Of a DNA stretch of 64,000 nt, positions 1 through 9,221 are shown one piece after another. The stretch's first letter is position 1. Each line of letters opens with the position of its first letter. The translations under genes and the position numbers were made by a program. The notes below the pieces were generated by a model, which saw nothing but the letters and a program-made list of their open reading frames with translations, searched no databases and was not told the DNA's origin. Location of the stretch: the NCBI RefSeq assembly GCF_002890915.1, contig NZ_POUT01000002.1, positions 1 through 64,000 on the forward strand. The letters are read 5' to 3'. Source of the stretch: Stutzerimonas stutzeri. GTDB lineage: Bacteria; Pseudomonadota; Gammaproteobacteria; Pseudomonadales; Pseudomonadaceae.

Positions 1-51
1 GAAATGTACGGCGCTGTCGAGACACGAAACCCTCCAGAAAGTGGCTTGAAA

Positions 52-80
52 TGGTGTCCACCAAAAATAGGTGGACACCA
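52..80. repeat. Perfect inverted repeat, 11-bp arms
   Basis: TGGTGTCCACC and its exact complement are separated by a 7-base A/T-rich loop (AAAAATA). It could be a terminator-like hairpin for a gene left of the window or a remnant of an insertion-sequence end. No run of T follows either arm, so a simple intrinsic terminator is not favoured. Confidence 0.6.
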
Positions 81-145
81 TGCCGTTATCTGGAAGAAGC
101 GGGGAGATGGGTTCGGCGGACGGTTACGAATGGTCGAACTCGGCC

Positions 146-176
146 GTAGGTTGGGCTGAGTGCAGCGAAGCTCAAC
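146..176 (+). repeat. GTAGGTTGGGC intergenic repeat, copy 1
   Basis: The sequence starts GTAGGTTGGGCTGAG and ends GAAGCTCAAC, so it can fold on itself. The same motif recurs at 36544-36620 and, as an inverted pair, at 44046-44159. These are short intergenic palindromic repeats of the kind common in Pseudomonas. Confidence 0.6.
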
Positions 177-260
177 GCACGGATATCGTGCCGAGTTGGT
201 TTTCGGCCTATTGCGCCTCGGCCCAACCGAATATTGCCGCGCCGGGTTTTGCCGCTCTGC

Positions 261-531
261 CTAGGGTCTGTTGCCGTTTCATTCGCGGCCGCGCCGGAGC
301 CTGTTTTACCGCGAGGCAAGGCACGAGATGCGAAGTTTAGTCGGCTAAATGAGCCATCGAGTAACGCCGCATCGCGGTAAAACAGGCCCGGCCCTTCGGG
401 TTGCGCGGGAAATAGCCCCCGCTGTCGTTGCAGGACTTGGCAAGGGAATGACCATTACCTGCGTCCTGCGCCTAACCGGGGGCTATTTCTCGCAGCAACG
501 CGGCTCGCGATGAAACGGCAACAGACCCTAG
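261..531. mobile_element. MITE-like element with about 30-bp terminal inverted repeats and CTAG flanks
   Basis: The left end (261-293) reads CTAGGGTCTGTTGCCGTTTC; the right end (499-531) is its inverse, identical over the outer 22 bases. CTAG at both edges fits the YTAR target duplication of IS5-group elements, whose ends often begin with a GGGTCTGTTG-like sequence (recalled family knowledge). Two nested inverted repeats lie inside: GCCTGTTTTACCGCGA with its complement near 372-388, and GCGGGAAATAGCCCCCG (405-421) with CGGGGGCTATTTCTCGC (477-493). No transposase fits in 271 bp, so it would depend on an enzyme elsewhere. Confidence 0.6.
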
Positions 532-2612
532 TGCTTGGCCATGGCCGAGCTCAGCCCCAGATAGTCGAGCAGAATACGGCCGCTCTCGGAGAGGTAGGCG
601 TCGTCTTCCGGCTTGGGCTTGTCCAGCTCCTGGTGCGGCGTGGTTTCGTCTTCCTTCTCCAGCTTGGCCAGTGGCTCCTCGCCTTTGGCCTGGCGCAGCG
701 CATTTTCCAGGACCAGTTGGCGCTTCTCGATATCGGCCTGCTGGGCACGGCGTTTCTCTTCGTTGAGGCTCACCGTGGTTTCGTGCATCAGCTCCTGCGC
801 CAGGGCGAGGCGGTCGCGGGTGAAGACGAAGTCGGGATTCTTGCCGGTGCGGGCTTCGTGGCGTGCTTTCAGCTCGGCGAGAAACGGTTTGAACGGGTTC
901 ATGTCCGGGTTGATCGCGGCGCGGATGCTGTCCCACGGCAGGGCCTCGGGCAGGGCGCTTTCGCCGATTTCCTTGGTGTCGACGTCGGCGGGGTAGGAAA
1001 TGTCGGGAATCACGCCCTGGTGCTGGGTGCTCTGGCCCGAGACGCGGTAGAACTTGGCCAGGGTCAGTTTCAGCTCGCCGTGGTTGAGCGGCTGGATGGT
1101 TTGCACGGTGCCTTTGCCGAAGGTCTGGCCGCCGAGGATCAGGGCCCGGTGGTAGTCCTGCATGGCACCGGCGAAGATCTCCGAGGCGGAGGCCGAGAGG
1201 CGGTTCACCAGGACGGCCAGCGGGCCTTTGTAGAACGCACCGACCTGGTCGTCGGCCAGTACGTCGACGCGGCCGTCGCTGTTGCGCACCAGCACCGTGG
1301 GGCCCTGGTCGATGAACAGGCCGGTCAGCTCGGTGGCCTCCTGAAGGGAGCCGCCGCCGTTGTTGCGCAGGTCGATCACTACGCCGTCGACCTTTTCCGC
1401 TTCCAGTTCCGACAGCAGCTTCTTCACGTCGCGCGTGGTGCTCTTGTAGTCCTGGTCGCCGGCACGCAGTGCCTTGAAGTCGAGGTAGAAGGCCGGGATC
1501 TCGATGACGCCGAGCTTGAAGTTCTGCCCCTCGTGTTCGAGGTTCAGTACCGACTTCTTCGCCGCCTGCTCTTCGAGCTTCACTGCCTCGCGGGTGATGG
1601 CGACCACCTTGGTGTTCTGGTCGTTGGGGGCATTGCTCGCCGGGATCACTTCCAGGCGTACCACCGAGCCTTTCGGCCCGCGGATCAGCTTGACCACCTC
1701 GTCCAGGCGCCAGCCGATGACGTCGACCATCTCGTCGTTGGCCTGGGCCACGCCGATGATCTTGTCCGCCGGCGACAGCTGCTTGCTCTTCTCGGCCGGG
1801 CCGGCCGGCACCAGGCGCACGATCTTGACGTGCTCGTTGTCGCTCTGCAGCACGGCGCCGATGCCTTCCAGCGACAGGCTCATGTTGATGTCGAAGTTCT
1901 CCGCATTATCCGGCGACAGGTACTGGGTGTGCGGGTCGTAGGATTGCGCGAAGGCGTTGATGTAGGTCTGGAACACGTCCTCGCCGCGGGTCTGGTTCAG
2001 CCGCGCCAACTGGTTCTTGTAGCGCTTGGTCAGCAGTTCCTCGATGGCCTTCGGCTCCTTGCCGGCGATCTTCAGGCGCAGGACCTCATCCTTGACGCGC
2101 TTGCGCCAGAGGTCGTCGAGTTCGGCGGTATTCTTGGCCCAGGCGGCTTTCTCGCGATCGACCAGCAGCTCTTCGTCGACGCTGAAGTCGAAGCTGTCGA
2201 CGCCCTTCTCCAGCAGGCCCAGTGCATGGTCGAGCCGGTTCTGCAGACGTTCCAGATGCCGTGTGTAGATGGTGAAGCCAGGCTCGAGGTTACCGCCCTT
2301 GAGGAAGTCGTCGAACTGGTTGCGCCACTTGCCGAACTCGTCGATGTCCGAGGCCAGGAAATAGCTGCGCGACGGATCGAGCATCTGGATATAGCTGTCG
2401 AAGATCTTGGCCGAGCGCGCATCGTTCAGCGGCGGCTTGTTGTAGTGGTGACGCTTGAGCAGTTCGACCACGTTCAGGCTGGCGATCACCTGTTCGCGGT
2501 CGGGCTGCAGGTAGTCCCAGTTTTCCGGGGTGCTGACGGCTTTGGCCAGCGCGAGGGAAGCCTGGAGGCCGAAGAAAACGGCGAGAACGGTGCAGGTCAG
2601 CGTGCGTTTCAT
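528..2612 (-). CDS. prc: Tail-specific periplasmic carboxy-terminal protease Prc (Tsp, S41 family)
   Basis: Periplasmic processing protease that degrades proteins from their C-termini and trims cell-wall enzymes. In P. aeruginosa the equivalent is AlgO, which influences anti-sigma factor MucA turnover. The protein is 694 residues (E. coli Prc is 682) with a signal peptide ending ALA near residue 23, a PDZ region around 245-325, and the S41 core. The catalytic dyad is visible as Ser477 (SASASEIF) and Lys500 (TFGKGTVQ). The ATG at 2612 is chosen because it directly precedes the signal peptide; an in-frame ATG at 2648 would add twelve residues. The stop codon TAG lies inside the terminal CTAG of the upstream repeat element. 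Confidence 0.95.
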   Translation of the reverse strand: MKRTLTCTVLAVFFGLQASLALAKAVSTPENWDYLQPDREQVIASLNVVELLKRHHYNKPPLNDARSAKIFDSYIQMLDPSRSYFLASDIDEFGKWRNQFDDFLKGGNLEPGFTIYTRHLERLQNRLDHALGLLEKGVDSFDFSVDEELLVDREKAAWAKNTAELDDLWRKRVKDEVLRLKIAGKEPKAIEELLTKRYKNQLARLNQTRGEDVFQTYINAFAQSYDPHTQYLSPDNAENFDINMSLSLEGIGAVLQSDNEHVKIVRLVPAGPAEKSKQLSPADKIIGVAQANDEMVDVIGWRLDEVVKLIRGPKGSVVRLEVIPASNAPNDQNTKVVAITREAVKLEEQAAKKSVLNLEHEGQNFKLGVIEIPAFYLDFKALRAGDQDYKSTTRDVKKLLSELEAEKVDGVVIDLRNNGGGSLQEATELTGLFIDQGPTVLVRNSDGRVDVLADDQVGAFYKGPLAVLVNRLSASASEIFAGAMQDYHRALILGGQTFGKGTVQTIQPLNHGELKLTLAKFYRVSGQSTQHQGVIPDISYPADVDTKEIGESALPEALPWDSIRAAINPDMNPFKPFLAELKARHEARTGKNPDFVFTRDRLALAQELMHETTVSLNEEKRRAQQADIEKRQLVLENALRQAKGEEPLAKLEKEDETTPHQELDKPKPEDDAYLSESGRILLDYLGLSSAMAKH

Positions 2613-2782
2613 GGCATGGGGGCGACGTGATACGAGGGAATAACGCATATTAGGCCATCTAAGATAAGCGCCGGTTCCGTTTCCGTCCGGCGGTGGAAAG
2701 CATGAGCCCGATGGTAACAACAGTGGTCGAGAAAGCGGGCGATCGGTTGAGCGGTACGGATTGAACTCACTATGGAGGCAGC

Positions 2783-3745
2783 ATGAAGGCATTGCAAGGT
2801 ATCGAGGGGCATCTGGAGTGGGCGCAGAGAACGGCTCCGGCGTGTGCCGAGGGCGAGGTTCGCATTCGGGTCGCCGCCGCTGGGCTCAACCGGGCGGATC
2901 TGCTGCAGCGCGCCGGGCACTATCCGCCGCCGGCCGGGGTCACCGACATTCTCGGGCTGGAGTGCGCCGGGGTGATCAGCGAGGTCAATGGTCGTAGCCG
3001 CTGGAAGGTCGGCGATCGCGTCTGCACGTTGCTGGCTGGCGGCGGCATGGCCGAGGAGGTGGTCGTCGATGCTCGCCACGCGCTGCCGGTTCCCGATGGC
3101 CTGTCATTGCACGAGGCCGCGGTGATTCCGGAGGTGTATGCCACGGCCTGGCTGAACCTCTATCGCCTCGGCGCCCTGCTCGCGGGCGACAAGGTGCTGT
3201 TGCACGCCGGCGCCAGTGGCGTGGGTTCGGCCGCGATCCAGCTGTGCAAGGCCTTCGGCAATCCCTGCTGGGTCAGCGTGGGTTCGGCCGAGCGCCTGGC
3301 CTATTGCGAGTCGCTCGGCGCGCAGGGCGGGGTGCTGCGCGGTGAGTCGCTGGAGGCGCTGCGCGATTTCGCGCCGTTCGACATGATCCTCGACCCGGTT
3401 GGCGCCAAGTACGCGGCGCTGAATCTGCAACTGCTGGGCATGGGCGGGCGCTGGGTGATGATCGGCCTGATGGGCGGTCGCAAGGCCGAGCTGGACCTGG
3501 CGGGGCTGCTGGCCAAGCGTATCCAGCTGATCGGCTCGACGCTGCGCAGCCGCGACGCCGACTACAAGGCCGACCTGCTGGCGGAAATGGAGGAGAAGGT
3601 CTGGCCGCTGTTCGCCAGCGGCAAGCTCTCGCCGCGCCTGGAGCAGACTTTCGCCATGGCCGATGTCGAGGCCGCATTCGCCGCGCTGGCGAGCAACACG
3701 GTGTCCGGCAAGGTGGCGCTGGTGATCGACGCCAGCCTGGAATAG
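2783..3745 (+). CDS. NAD(P)H:quinone oxidoreductase, medium-chain zinc-less ADH type (PIG3-like)
   Basis: A 320-residue member of the quinone oxidoreductase branch of medium-chain dehydrogenases, probably reducing quinones with NADPH in the cytoplasm. Visible features are the N-terminal GroES-like fold with GLNRADLLQR, typical of PIG3/TP53I3-type enzymes, and the nucleotide-binding region HAGASGVGSAAIQL around 135-149. The zinc-binding cysteines of true alcohol dehydrogenases are absent. The start is supported by GGAGG five bases upstream. It diverges from prc with a 170-bp spacer that must hold both promoters. The exact substrate cannot be told from sequence. Confidence 0.85.
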   Translation: MKALQGIEGHLEWAQRTAPACAEGEVRIRVAAAGLNRADLLQRAGHYPPPAGVTDILGLECAGVISEVNGRSRWKVGDRVCTLLAGGGMAEEVVVDARHALPVPDGLSLHEAAVIPEVYATAWLNLYRLGALLAGDKVLLHAGASGVGSAAIQLCKAFGNPCWVSVGSAERLAYCESLGAQGGVLRGESLEALRDFAPFDMILDPVGAKYAALNLQLLGMGGRWVMIGLMGGRKAELDLAGLLAKRIQLIGSTLRSRDADYKADLLAEMEEKVWPLFASGKLSPRLEQTFAMADVEAAFAALASNTVSGKVALVIDASLE

Positions 3746-3844
3746 GTGGCCGACCCTGGATGGGCATCGAGCGGCGCGAAGCCCTGGTGTTGGGCTTCGG
3801 CGCTCCCACGCCAGGGGCTGAGTTCGGGGCGGCCTGGGCCTGTA

Positions 3845-3918
3845 TCGCCGCGAGGGCGCGCCCACAAGAGGCTCGGCGTGCACTTGCTGCTTTTGTGGGA
3901 GGCCCGCCCTCGGGGCGA
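3845..3918. repeat. REP-like inverted repeat pair
   Basis: TCGCCGCGAGGGCGCGCCCA (from 3845) faces TGGGAGGCCCGCCCTCGGGG (to about 3915), forming a long imperfect stem between the convergent quinone oxidoreductase and apeB genes. It probably acts as a bidirectional transcript end or REP element. The rest of 3746-3969 shows no gene. Confidence 0.6.
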
Positions 3919-3969
3919 TGCTTTTGAGCTCCTGGCAGGCCTGCAGTTTGCATCAGGGCATGGCCTTTT

Positions 3970-5259
3970 TCAGGGCAGCTCGGCGCTCGAATAGAAGGCC
4001 GTCAGCACCTTCACCAGATGTGCCAGGTCCTGGCTGCCGGCCAGTTCGCGGATCGAGTGCATGGCGAAGGTGGGCACGCCGATATCCACGGTGCGCACGC
4101 CGAGCTGGCCGGCGGTGATCGGGCCGATGGTCGAGCCGCAGCCCATGTCGCTGCGGGTGACGAAGCTCTGTACCGGCACTTCGTTTTCCAGGCACAGGTG
4201 GCGGAAGAATCCGGCGGTCTCGCTGCTGGTGGCGTAGCGCTGGTTGCTGTTGACCTTGATCACCGGGCCGGCGTTGAGTTTCGGGCCGTGGTTGCCGTCA
4301 TGCTTGTCGGCATAGTTGGGGTGAACGGCGTGGGCGTTGTCGGCGGAAATCAGCAGCGAACGGTTGATCGCGCGCTGGAAGACGTCCTCTTCCGGCAGCA
4401 GGCGACGCAATACCTGTTCGAGGAAAGGACCGTCGGCCCCGCACATCGAGGTGGAGCCGACCTCTTCGTGGTCGGTGCAGACCAGCATGCAGGTTTCCTC
4501 GGGGGTTGCTTCGAGCAGGGCCTGCAGTCCGGCGAAGCAGGACAGCAGATTGTCCAGCCGGGCACCGGCGATGAAGTCGCCGCTGAGGCCGATGACCGCC
4601 GCCGGCTGGGTGTCGTAGAAGCTCAGTTCGAAGTCCAGTACCACATCGGCCAGCAAGCCGTGCTCACGGCTCAGCTGTTCGGCCAGCAGGGCGCGGAAAT
4701 CCGGGCTTTCCTGGCTGGCGACCTGGGCGAGGATCGGCGGCAGCTCGTTCTGCGCATTGATCGCCCAGCCTTGGTTGGCTTCCCGGTTGAGATGGATCGC
4801 CAGGTTGGGAATCGTCGCGATCGGCAGCCGGAAATCGATCAGCTGGCTTTCGATCCGGCCGTCGCGGCTGTAGGTGACGCGTCCGGCCAGCGACAGATCG
4901 CGGTCGAACCAGGGCGCCAGCAAGGCGCCGCCATAGACTTCCACGCCCAGTTGCCAGAAGCCCTGGCGTTGCAGTTCCGGTTGCGGCTTGACGCGCAGGC
5001 AGGGGCTGTCGGTGTGAGCGCCGACCAGGCGCAGACCATGCTCGACCAGGGGCTTGTTGCCGAGCTGGAAGGCCACGATGGCCGAGTCGTTGCGGGTCAC
5101 GTAGTAGCGCCCGCCGGCCTCGGTGTACCAGGGTTCGCGTTCATCGAGCGCCTTGTAGCCGGCGGCTTGCAGGGCCTGGGCAAGGTTGGCGGTGGCATGG
5201 AACGGGGTGGGGGACGCCTGGAGGTAATCGATCAGGCCCTGGTTGAGTGCTTTGCGCAT
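3970..5259 (-). CDS. apeB: M18 family aspartyl aminopeptidase
   Basis: Cytosolic zinc aminopeptidase that removes acidic N-terminal residues; 429 residues, the usual length for bacterial M18 enzymes. The family motifs are present: AHTDSP with His82 and Asp84, CTDHEEVGS carrying the general-base and metal-ligand glutamates, DNAHAVHPN, and near the C-terminus GCGSTIGP followed by FAMHSIRE with the last metal histidine. It starts with MRKALNQGL, and gene order next to rluA and min matches P. aeruginosa. Little can be said about regulation. Confidence 0.93.
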   Translation of the reverse strand: MRKALNQGLIDYLQASPTPFHATANLAQALQAAGYKALDEREPWYTEAGGRYYVTRNDSAIVAFQLGNKPLVEHGLRLVGAHTDSPCLRVKPQPELQRQGFWQLGVEVYGGALLAPWFDRDLSLAGRVTYSRDGRIESQLIDFRLPIATIPNLAIHLNREANQGWAINAQNELPPILAQVASQESPDFRALLAEQLSREHGLLADVVLDFELSFYDTQPAAVIGLSGDFIAGARLDNLLSCFAGLQALLEATPEETCMLVCTDHEEVGSTSMCGADGPFLEQVLRRLLPEEDVFQRAINRSLLISADNAHAVHPNYADKHDGNHGPKLNAGPVIKVNSNQRYATSSETAGFFRHLCLENEVPVQSFVTRSDMGCGSTIGPITAGQLGVRTVDIGVPTFAMHSIRELAGSQDLAHLVKVLTAFYSSAELP

Positions 5260-5383
5260 GGCGGTCTCCGGACTGCAAGGCCACGAAGTCTATAGCATTC
5301 GCCCCTGGCGAATAAGCGCAGTGTCGGCCGCGACCGGCGAGATGCCGGGCTTCGGCGCCGTGCGCCTCGGCCCGGGCGGGCAC

Positions 5384-6019
5384 TCAGAATGGTGCCGGGC
5401 TTTCGAAGCGCAGCCGCTCGCCACTCTGCGGGTGGGTCAGGGTCAGCATGCTGGCGTGCAGGCACAGGCGCTCGTGGGCCCGCAGGGCCTGTTCATGCGC
5501 GTAGAGGCGGTCGCCGAGCAGCGGGTGGCCGATGGACAGCATGTGCACGCGCAACTGGTGGGAGCGTCCGGTGATCGGTGTCAGCTCGACGCGGCTGTAG
5601 TCGCCGCAGCGTTCGAGGACGCGCCAGAAGGTCAGCGCATGCTTGCCCTGCTCGTGGTCGACCACATGACGCGGCTTGGTCGGCGGGTCGTAACGCAGCG
5701 GCAGGTCGATGCTGCCGCTGTCCTGCTGCGGCTGGCCCCAGCACAGCGCGGTGTAGGCCTTTTCCGTCTCGCGGTCGTGGAACTGGCGGGACAGTTCGCG
5801 GTGCGTATCGGCGTCGCGGGCGAGTACGATCAGCCCGGAGGTCTCCCAGTCCAGGCGGTGCACGATGCGGGCCTCCGGGTAGCCGTTCTCCTGCAGGCGG
5901 GTCACCAGGCAGTCACGGTTGTCCTCGGCGCGGCCGGGCACGGAGAGCAGCAGGGTCGGCTTGTCGATCACCAGCAGGGCGGTGTCCTGGTGGACGATCT
6001 GGATATTGCTCAAGGGCAT
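5384..6019 (-). CDS. rluA: RluA-family RNA pseudouridine synthase
   Basis: Isomerises uridine to pseudouridine in RNA; E. coli RluA acts on 23S rRNA U746 and tRNA U32. The 211-residue protein has the catalytic motif HRLDWETSGL with Asp57, and no S4 domain, as expected for RluA rather than RluC or RluD. It ends about 120 bp before the apeB start and begins 62 bp after minE, so it may be partly read from the min operon. Confidence 0.9.
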   Translation of the reverse strand: MPLSNIQIVHQDTALLVIDKPTLLLSVPGRAEDNRDCLVTRLQENGYPEARIVHRLDWETSGLIVLARDADTHRELSRQFHDRETEKAYTALCWGQPQQDSGSIDLPLRYDPPTKPRHVVDHEQGKHALTFWRVLERCGDYSRVELTPITGRSHQLRVHMLSIGHPLLGDRLYAHEQALRAHERLCLHASMLTLTHPQSGERLRFESPAPF

Positions 6020-6041
6020 TTTTGCATTTCCACAAACGAAG

Positions 6042-6063
6042 ACGGCGACCCGTGGGCCGCCGT
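6042..6063 (-). terminator. Possible hairpin at the end of minCDE
   Basis: ACGGCGACCC and GGGCCGCCGT pair around a short loop, just past the minE stop in the minus direction. The following T-rich tract is weak (CTTCGTTTG), so this may be only a partial terminator ahead of rluA. Confidence 0.45.
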
Positions 6064-6081
6064 TTCTGCCGTCGGTGTCGC

Positions 6082-6339
6082 TCAGCGATCCGGGAGGGTG
6101 ATGTTTAGTTCGAGAATCGAGCAGTTGCCCTGATCCTCCAGCGCCACCTGTACCTGTTCGCTGTCGATGTTGACGTACTTGCGGATCACCTCGACCAGCT
6201 CTTTCTGCAGCGCCGGCAGGTAGTCCGGCTCGCTGCGCTGGCCGCGTTCGTGGGCGACGATGATCTGCAGGCGCTCTTTCGCGATCGCGGCAGGGGTTTC
6301 CTTCTTCTTGCGTTCACGGAAGAAGTCGAAAAGATTCAT
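6082..6339 (-). CDS. minE: Cell division topological specificity factor MinE
   Basis: Stimulates MinD ATPase and drives pole-to-pole oscillation of MinCD so that FtsZ rings form only at midcell. The protein is 85 residues (typical 80-90) and begins [12 protein letters not shown], the amphipathic membrane-targeting segment. The following [15 protein letters not shown] is the anti-MinCD/MinD-binding helix. Its ATG overlaps the minD stop by four bases, which implies translational coupling. Confidence 0.97.
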   Translation of the reverse strand: MNLFDFFRERKKKETPAAIAKERLQIIVAHERGQRSEPDYLPALQKELVEVIRKYVNIDSEQVQVALEDQGNCSILELNITLPDR

Positions 6340-7151
6340 TCGCGACCTCCGAAAAGTCGTTGCAGGAAGCCGGGCTTCTTGAAGTCGAGGAAGCGGTGCG
6401 CCACGTCCTTGCCGAGCAGACGGTCGACTGCGTCGCTATAGGCCTGGCCGGCATCGCTCTGGTCGTCGAGGATCACCGGGATGCCCTGGTTGGAGGCCTT
6501 GAGCACGGCCTGCGATTCGGGAATGACGCCGAGCAGGCGGATGGAAAGGATCTCCTCGACGTCCTCGACGCCGAGCATCTCGCCCTTGGTGACGCGCTCG
6601 GGGTTGTAGCGGGTCAGCAGCAGGTGTTCCTTGATCGGCTCCTCGCCGTTCTCGGCGCGGCGCGACTTGCTCGCCAGCAGGCCGAGCATGCGGTCGGAGT
6701 CGCGTACCGAGGAGACTTCCGGGTTGGTCACGACGATGGCTTCGTCGGCGAAGTACATCGCCAGATGCGCGCCCTTCTCGATACCGGCCGGGGAGTCGCA
6801 GATGACGTACTCGAAGTTCTTGCTCAGTTCGTCGATGACCTTGCCGACGCCTTCCTGGGTCAGGGCATCCTTGTCACGGGTCTGGCTGGCGGCCAGCACG
6901 TAGAGGTTCTCCAGGCGCTTGTCCTTGATCAGGGCCTGGGTCAGGGTGGCGTCGCCGTTGATCACGTTGACGAAGTCGTAAACCACGCGGCGCTCGCAGC
7001 CCATGATCAGGTCGAGGTTGCGCAGGCCGACGTCGAAATCGACGATGACGGTCTTGTGCCCGCGCAGAGCGAGGCCGGTGCCGATGGCGGCGCTGGTGGT
7101 GGTTTTACCGACGCCACCCTTGCCGGAAGTGACTACGAGGATCTTGGCCAA
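6336..7151 (-). CDS. minD: Septum site-determining ATPase MinD
   Basis: ParA/MRP-type ATPase that binds membrane as an ATP dimer and recruits MinC and MinE. The deviant Walker A motif KGGVGKTT sits at about residues 10-17. The 271-residue protein ends with an amphipathic C-terminal helix ([10 protein letters not shown]), the membrane targeting sequence. It is second in the minCDE operon, 96 bp after minC. Confidence 0.97.
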   Translation of the reverse strand: MAKILVVTSGKGGVGKTTTSAAIGTGLALRGHKTVIVDFDVGLRNLDLIMGCERRVVYDFVNVINGDATLTQALIKDKRLENLYVLAASQTRDKDALTQEGVGKVIDELSKNFEYVICDSPAGIEKGAHLAMYFADEAIVVTNPEVSSVRDSDRMLGLLASKSRRAENGEEPIKEHLLLTRYNPERVTKGEMLGVEDVEEILSIRLLGVIPESQAVLKASNQGIPVILDDQSDAGQAYSDAVDRLLGKDVAHRFLDFKKPGFLQRLFGGRE

Positions 7152-7247
7152 GGTGATTCACCCTAAAAATTGAAAAAATCGGGATCTTCCGCCAATTTCG
7201 GCGTCAGGATTGCCCGTTTGGTCCTTGAAAATTCGCGGCAGTATCCG

Positions 7248-7973
7248 TTAAAGGCGGGTGATGTTCAACACATCGCCAGAGAGGCCGATCTGCACTGCTT
7301 CGGCCCATAGAGGATCGCGGCGCAGGTCCTCGGCGACCTTGTATTGGCCGGCGATGGAAACCATTTCCGCGGCGAGCTGCTGGCAGAAGATCCGCGCCGT
7401 CGTGTCGCCCTTGATGCCCGCCAGGGCGCGCCCGCGAAGCGGACCGTACACATGGATGTTGCCATCGGCGAGAAGTTCCGCACCGGGACTCACCGGCGCC
7501 AGGACGATCAGGTCGCCGCCCTGCGCATAGACCTGCTGGCCACCGCGGATCGGTGTGCTGACCACGCGGGTCGGGCGATAGGTCGGCTCTGCCGGCTTGG
7601 GCGGGGTTTTCGAAGCCAGGTCGAGCTTGCGCTCGCGGGCACCGGAGGGCGGCAGCACGGGCAGATCCAGTGCGGCGGCGGCCTCGAGATGGGCGGCATC
7701 GCTGGCGCGCAGGGCCAGGGTACGCAGCCGGTGCTTGCGGCACAGCGCGACCAGCGCCGGGATGTCGATCTCGCGGGACGCTTCCGGCAGCTTGTCCAGC
7801 GCCAGCACCAGCGGGGTGTTGTCGAAGAAGTCCGGGGCCTGCTCGACCTTGGCGGCGAGTTGCTGGTCGAGGCGCTCGATGTCGTTGTGCGCCAGTTCCA
7901 GCACGGTGATGGCGAGCATGCTGCCCTTGAGCTGGAAGGCGGGGGACGGTTCGGGAAGGTCGGCTTGGCTCAT
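7248..7973 (-). CDS. minC: Septum site-determining protein MinC
   Basis: FtsZ polymerisation inhibitor positioned by MinD. The protein is 241 residues: an N-terminal FtsZ-binding domain (about 1-105), a variable linker, and the C-terminal beta-helix (from about 135) with [20 protein letters not shown] and the [16 protein letters not shown] signature. First gene of the min operon. Its start MSQADLPEP is chosen over a longer open frame on the same strand, which lies in another reading frame. Confidence 0.95.
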   Translation of the reverse strand: MSQADLPEPSPAFQLKGSMLAITVLELAHNDIERLDQQLAAKVEQAPDFFDNTPLVLALDKLPEASREIDIPALVALCRKHRLRTLALRASDAAHLEAAAALDLPVLPPSGARERKLDLASKTPPKPAEPTYRPTRVVSTPIRGGQQVYAQGGDLIVLAPVSPGAELLADGNIHVYGPLRGRALAGIKGDTTARIFCQQLAAEMVSIAGQYKVAEDLRRDPLWAEAVQIGLSGDVLNITRL

Positions 7974-8077
7974 GGTCTGCCTGCTGCGGTAAATGGCGAG
8001 GACTTATAGCCGGGCACGCCGCCGCCTGCAAGCCGCGAGGGTGATTGCCGGGGACGGTTGACGACCCGGAGCGACCT

Positions 8078-8142
8078 GTAGGAGCGAGCCATGCTCGCGA
8101 ACCCGGCCATGCAAAAGCATCGCGGGCATGGCCCGCTCCTAC
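8078..8142. repeat. Inverted REP pair (REPIN)
   Basis: GTAGGAGCGAGCCATGCTCG (from 8078) faces CGGGCATGGCCCGCTCCTAC (to 8142) across a 19-base spacer. This is the classical Pseudomonas REP core ending CGCTCCTAC. It lies between minC and the divergent acyltransferase. Confidence 0.8.
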
Positions 8143-8251
8143 CGAAGGCTCCGCGATCGGACGACGCGCGGCGAAGGGTGACGCTGCAAGGTTCGGTCAT
8201 CGCCGATGTTTGCCGCTAGAATGGCTGGCTTCTCCTGGTTTCGAGTCGTTC

Positions 8252-9199
8252 ATGGATCGTCCTCAGTTTCGTGCGTACTTCCTGCATCCGCGCTTCTGGC
8301 CGCTGTGGCTGGGGCTGGGGCTGCTCTGGCTGTTGATCCAGCTGCCTTACCCGGTGCTGCTGCGGCTGGGCCGCGGCCTGGGCGCGCTGATGTATCGGCT
8401 GGCCGGCTCGCGCCGCTCGATTGCGCGGCGCAACCTGGAATTGTGCTTCCCCGAGTTCGGCAGCGAGCAGCGCGAACGCTTGCTGCGGGAGAACTTCGCC
8501 TCCAATGGCATCGCCTTCTTCGAGATGGCCATGAGTTGGTGGTGGCCGCAGGCACGCCTGCAGCGCCTGGCCCGGATCGAGGGGCTGGAGCACTTGCAGC
8601 GGGCCCAGGCCGAAGGGCAGGGAGTGATCCTCATGGCCCTGCATTTCACCACGCTGGAGATCGGTGCCGCGCTGCTCGGCCAGCGGCATACCATCGATGG
8701 CATGTACCGCGAGCACAAGAACCCGGTGTTCGACTTCGTCCAGCGCCGCGGGCGCGAGCGGCACAACCGCGATGCGACGGCCATTGAGCGCGAGGACGTG
8801 CGGGCCATGCTCAAGGTGCTGCGCGCCGGCCGTGCCATCTGGTACGCACCGGACCAGGATTATGGCCGCAAACAGAGCCTGTTCGTGCCGTTGTTCGGCA
8901 TCCAGGCGGCGACGGTCACCGCCACCACCAAGTTCGCCCGGCTGGGCAGGGCGCGGGTGGTGCCGTTCACCCAGGAACGGCTGGCCGATGGCTCGGGGTA
9001 CCGCCTGGTGATCCACCCGCCGCTGGAGGATTTTCCCGGCGAGAGCGAGGAGGCCGACTGCCTGCGTATCAATCGGTGGGTCGAAGAGGCGGTCACTGCG
9101 CTGCCGGAGCAGTACCTGTGGGCGCATCGACGCTTCAAGACGCGGCCGGCCGGCGAGCGCAGCCTCTACAAGAAGAAAAGGCGACGCTCGCCGGCGTAG
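8252..9199 (+). CDS. htrB: Lipid A late acyltransferase (LpxL/HtrB family)
   Basis: Transfers a secondary lauroyl-type chain from acyl-ACP to lipid A at the inner membrane. The 315-residue protein has one N-terminal membrane helix (about 17-36) and the catalytic HX4E motif HFTTLE with His131 and Glu136. Later motifs also fit the family: DQDYG in the central part, and YLWAHRRFKTRP near the C-terminus. The ATG at 8252 is chosen because the sequence before it in frame is not conserved-looking and contains the REP; no strong Shine-Dalgarno is visible. Divergent from minC, as in P. aeruginosa (PA3242, HtrB2). Confidence 0.9.
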   Translation: MDRPQFRAYFLHPRFWPLWLGLGLLWLLIQLPYPVLLRLGRGLGALMYRLAGSRRSIARRNLELCFPEFGSEQRERLLRENFASNGIAFFEMAMSWWWPQARLQRLARIEGLEHLQRAQAEGQGVILMALHFTTLEIGAALLGQRHTIDGMYREHKNPVFDFVQRRGRERHNRDATAIEREDVRAMLKVLRAGRAIWYAPDQDYGRKQSLFVPLFGIQAATVTATTKFARLGRARVVPFTQERLADGSGYRLVIHPPLEDFPGESEEADCLRINRWVEEAVTALPEQYLWAHRRFKTRPAGERSLYKKKRRRSPA

Positions 9200-9221
9200 C
9201 GGTGCGGCTGACGGAGGCGCC

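Larger units (their letters stand above)
1..527. other. Gene-free region with repeats upstream of the prc 3' end
   Basis: No convincing gene is seen here; the short open frames have no ribosome binding site or recognisable protein. The stretch holds a perfect hairpin (52-80), one copy of a GTAGGTTGGGC intergenic repeat (146-176) and a MITE-like element (261-531). The prc stop codon lies at the right edge. Confidence 0.6.

Noticed and set aside
510..2630. A plus-strand open frame opposite prc
   Set aside because: No ribosome binding site and low-complexity translation; the minus-strand frame has signal peptide, PDZ and catalytic dyad.
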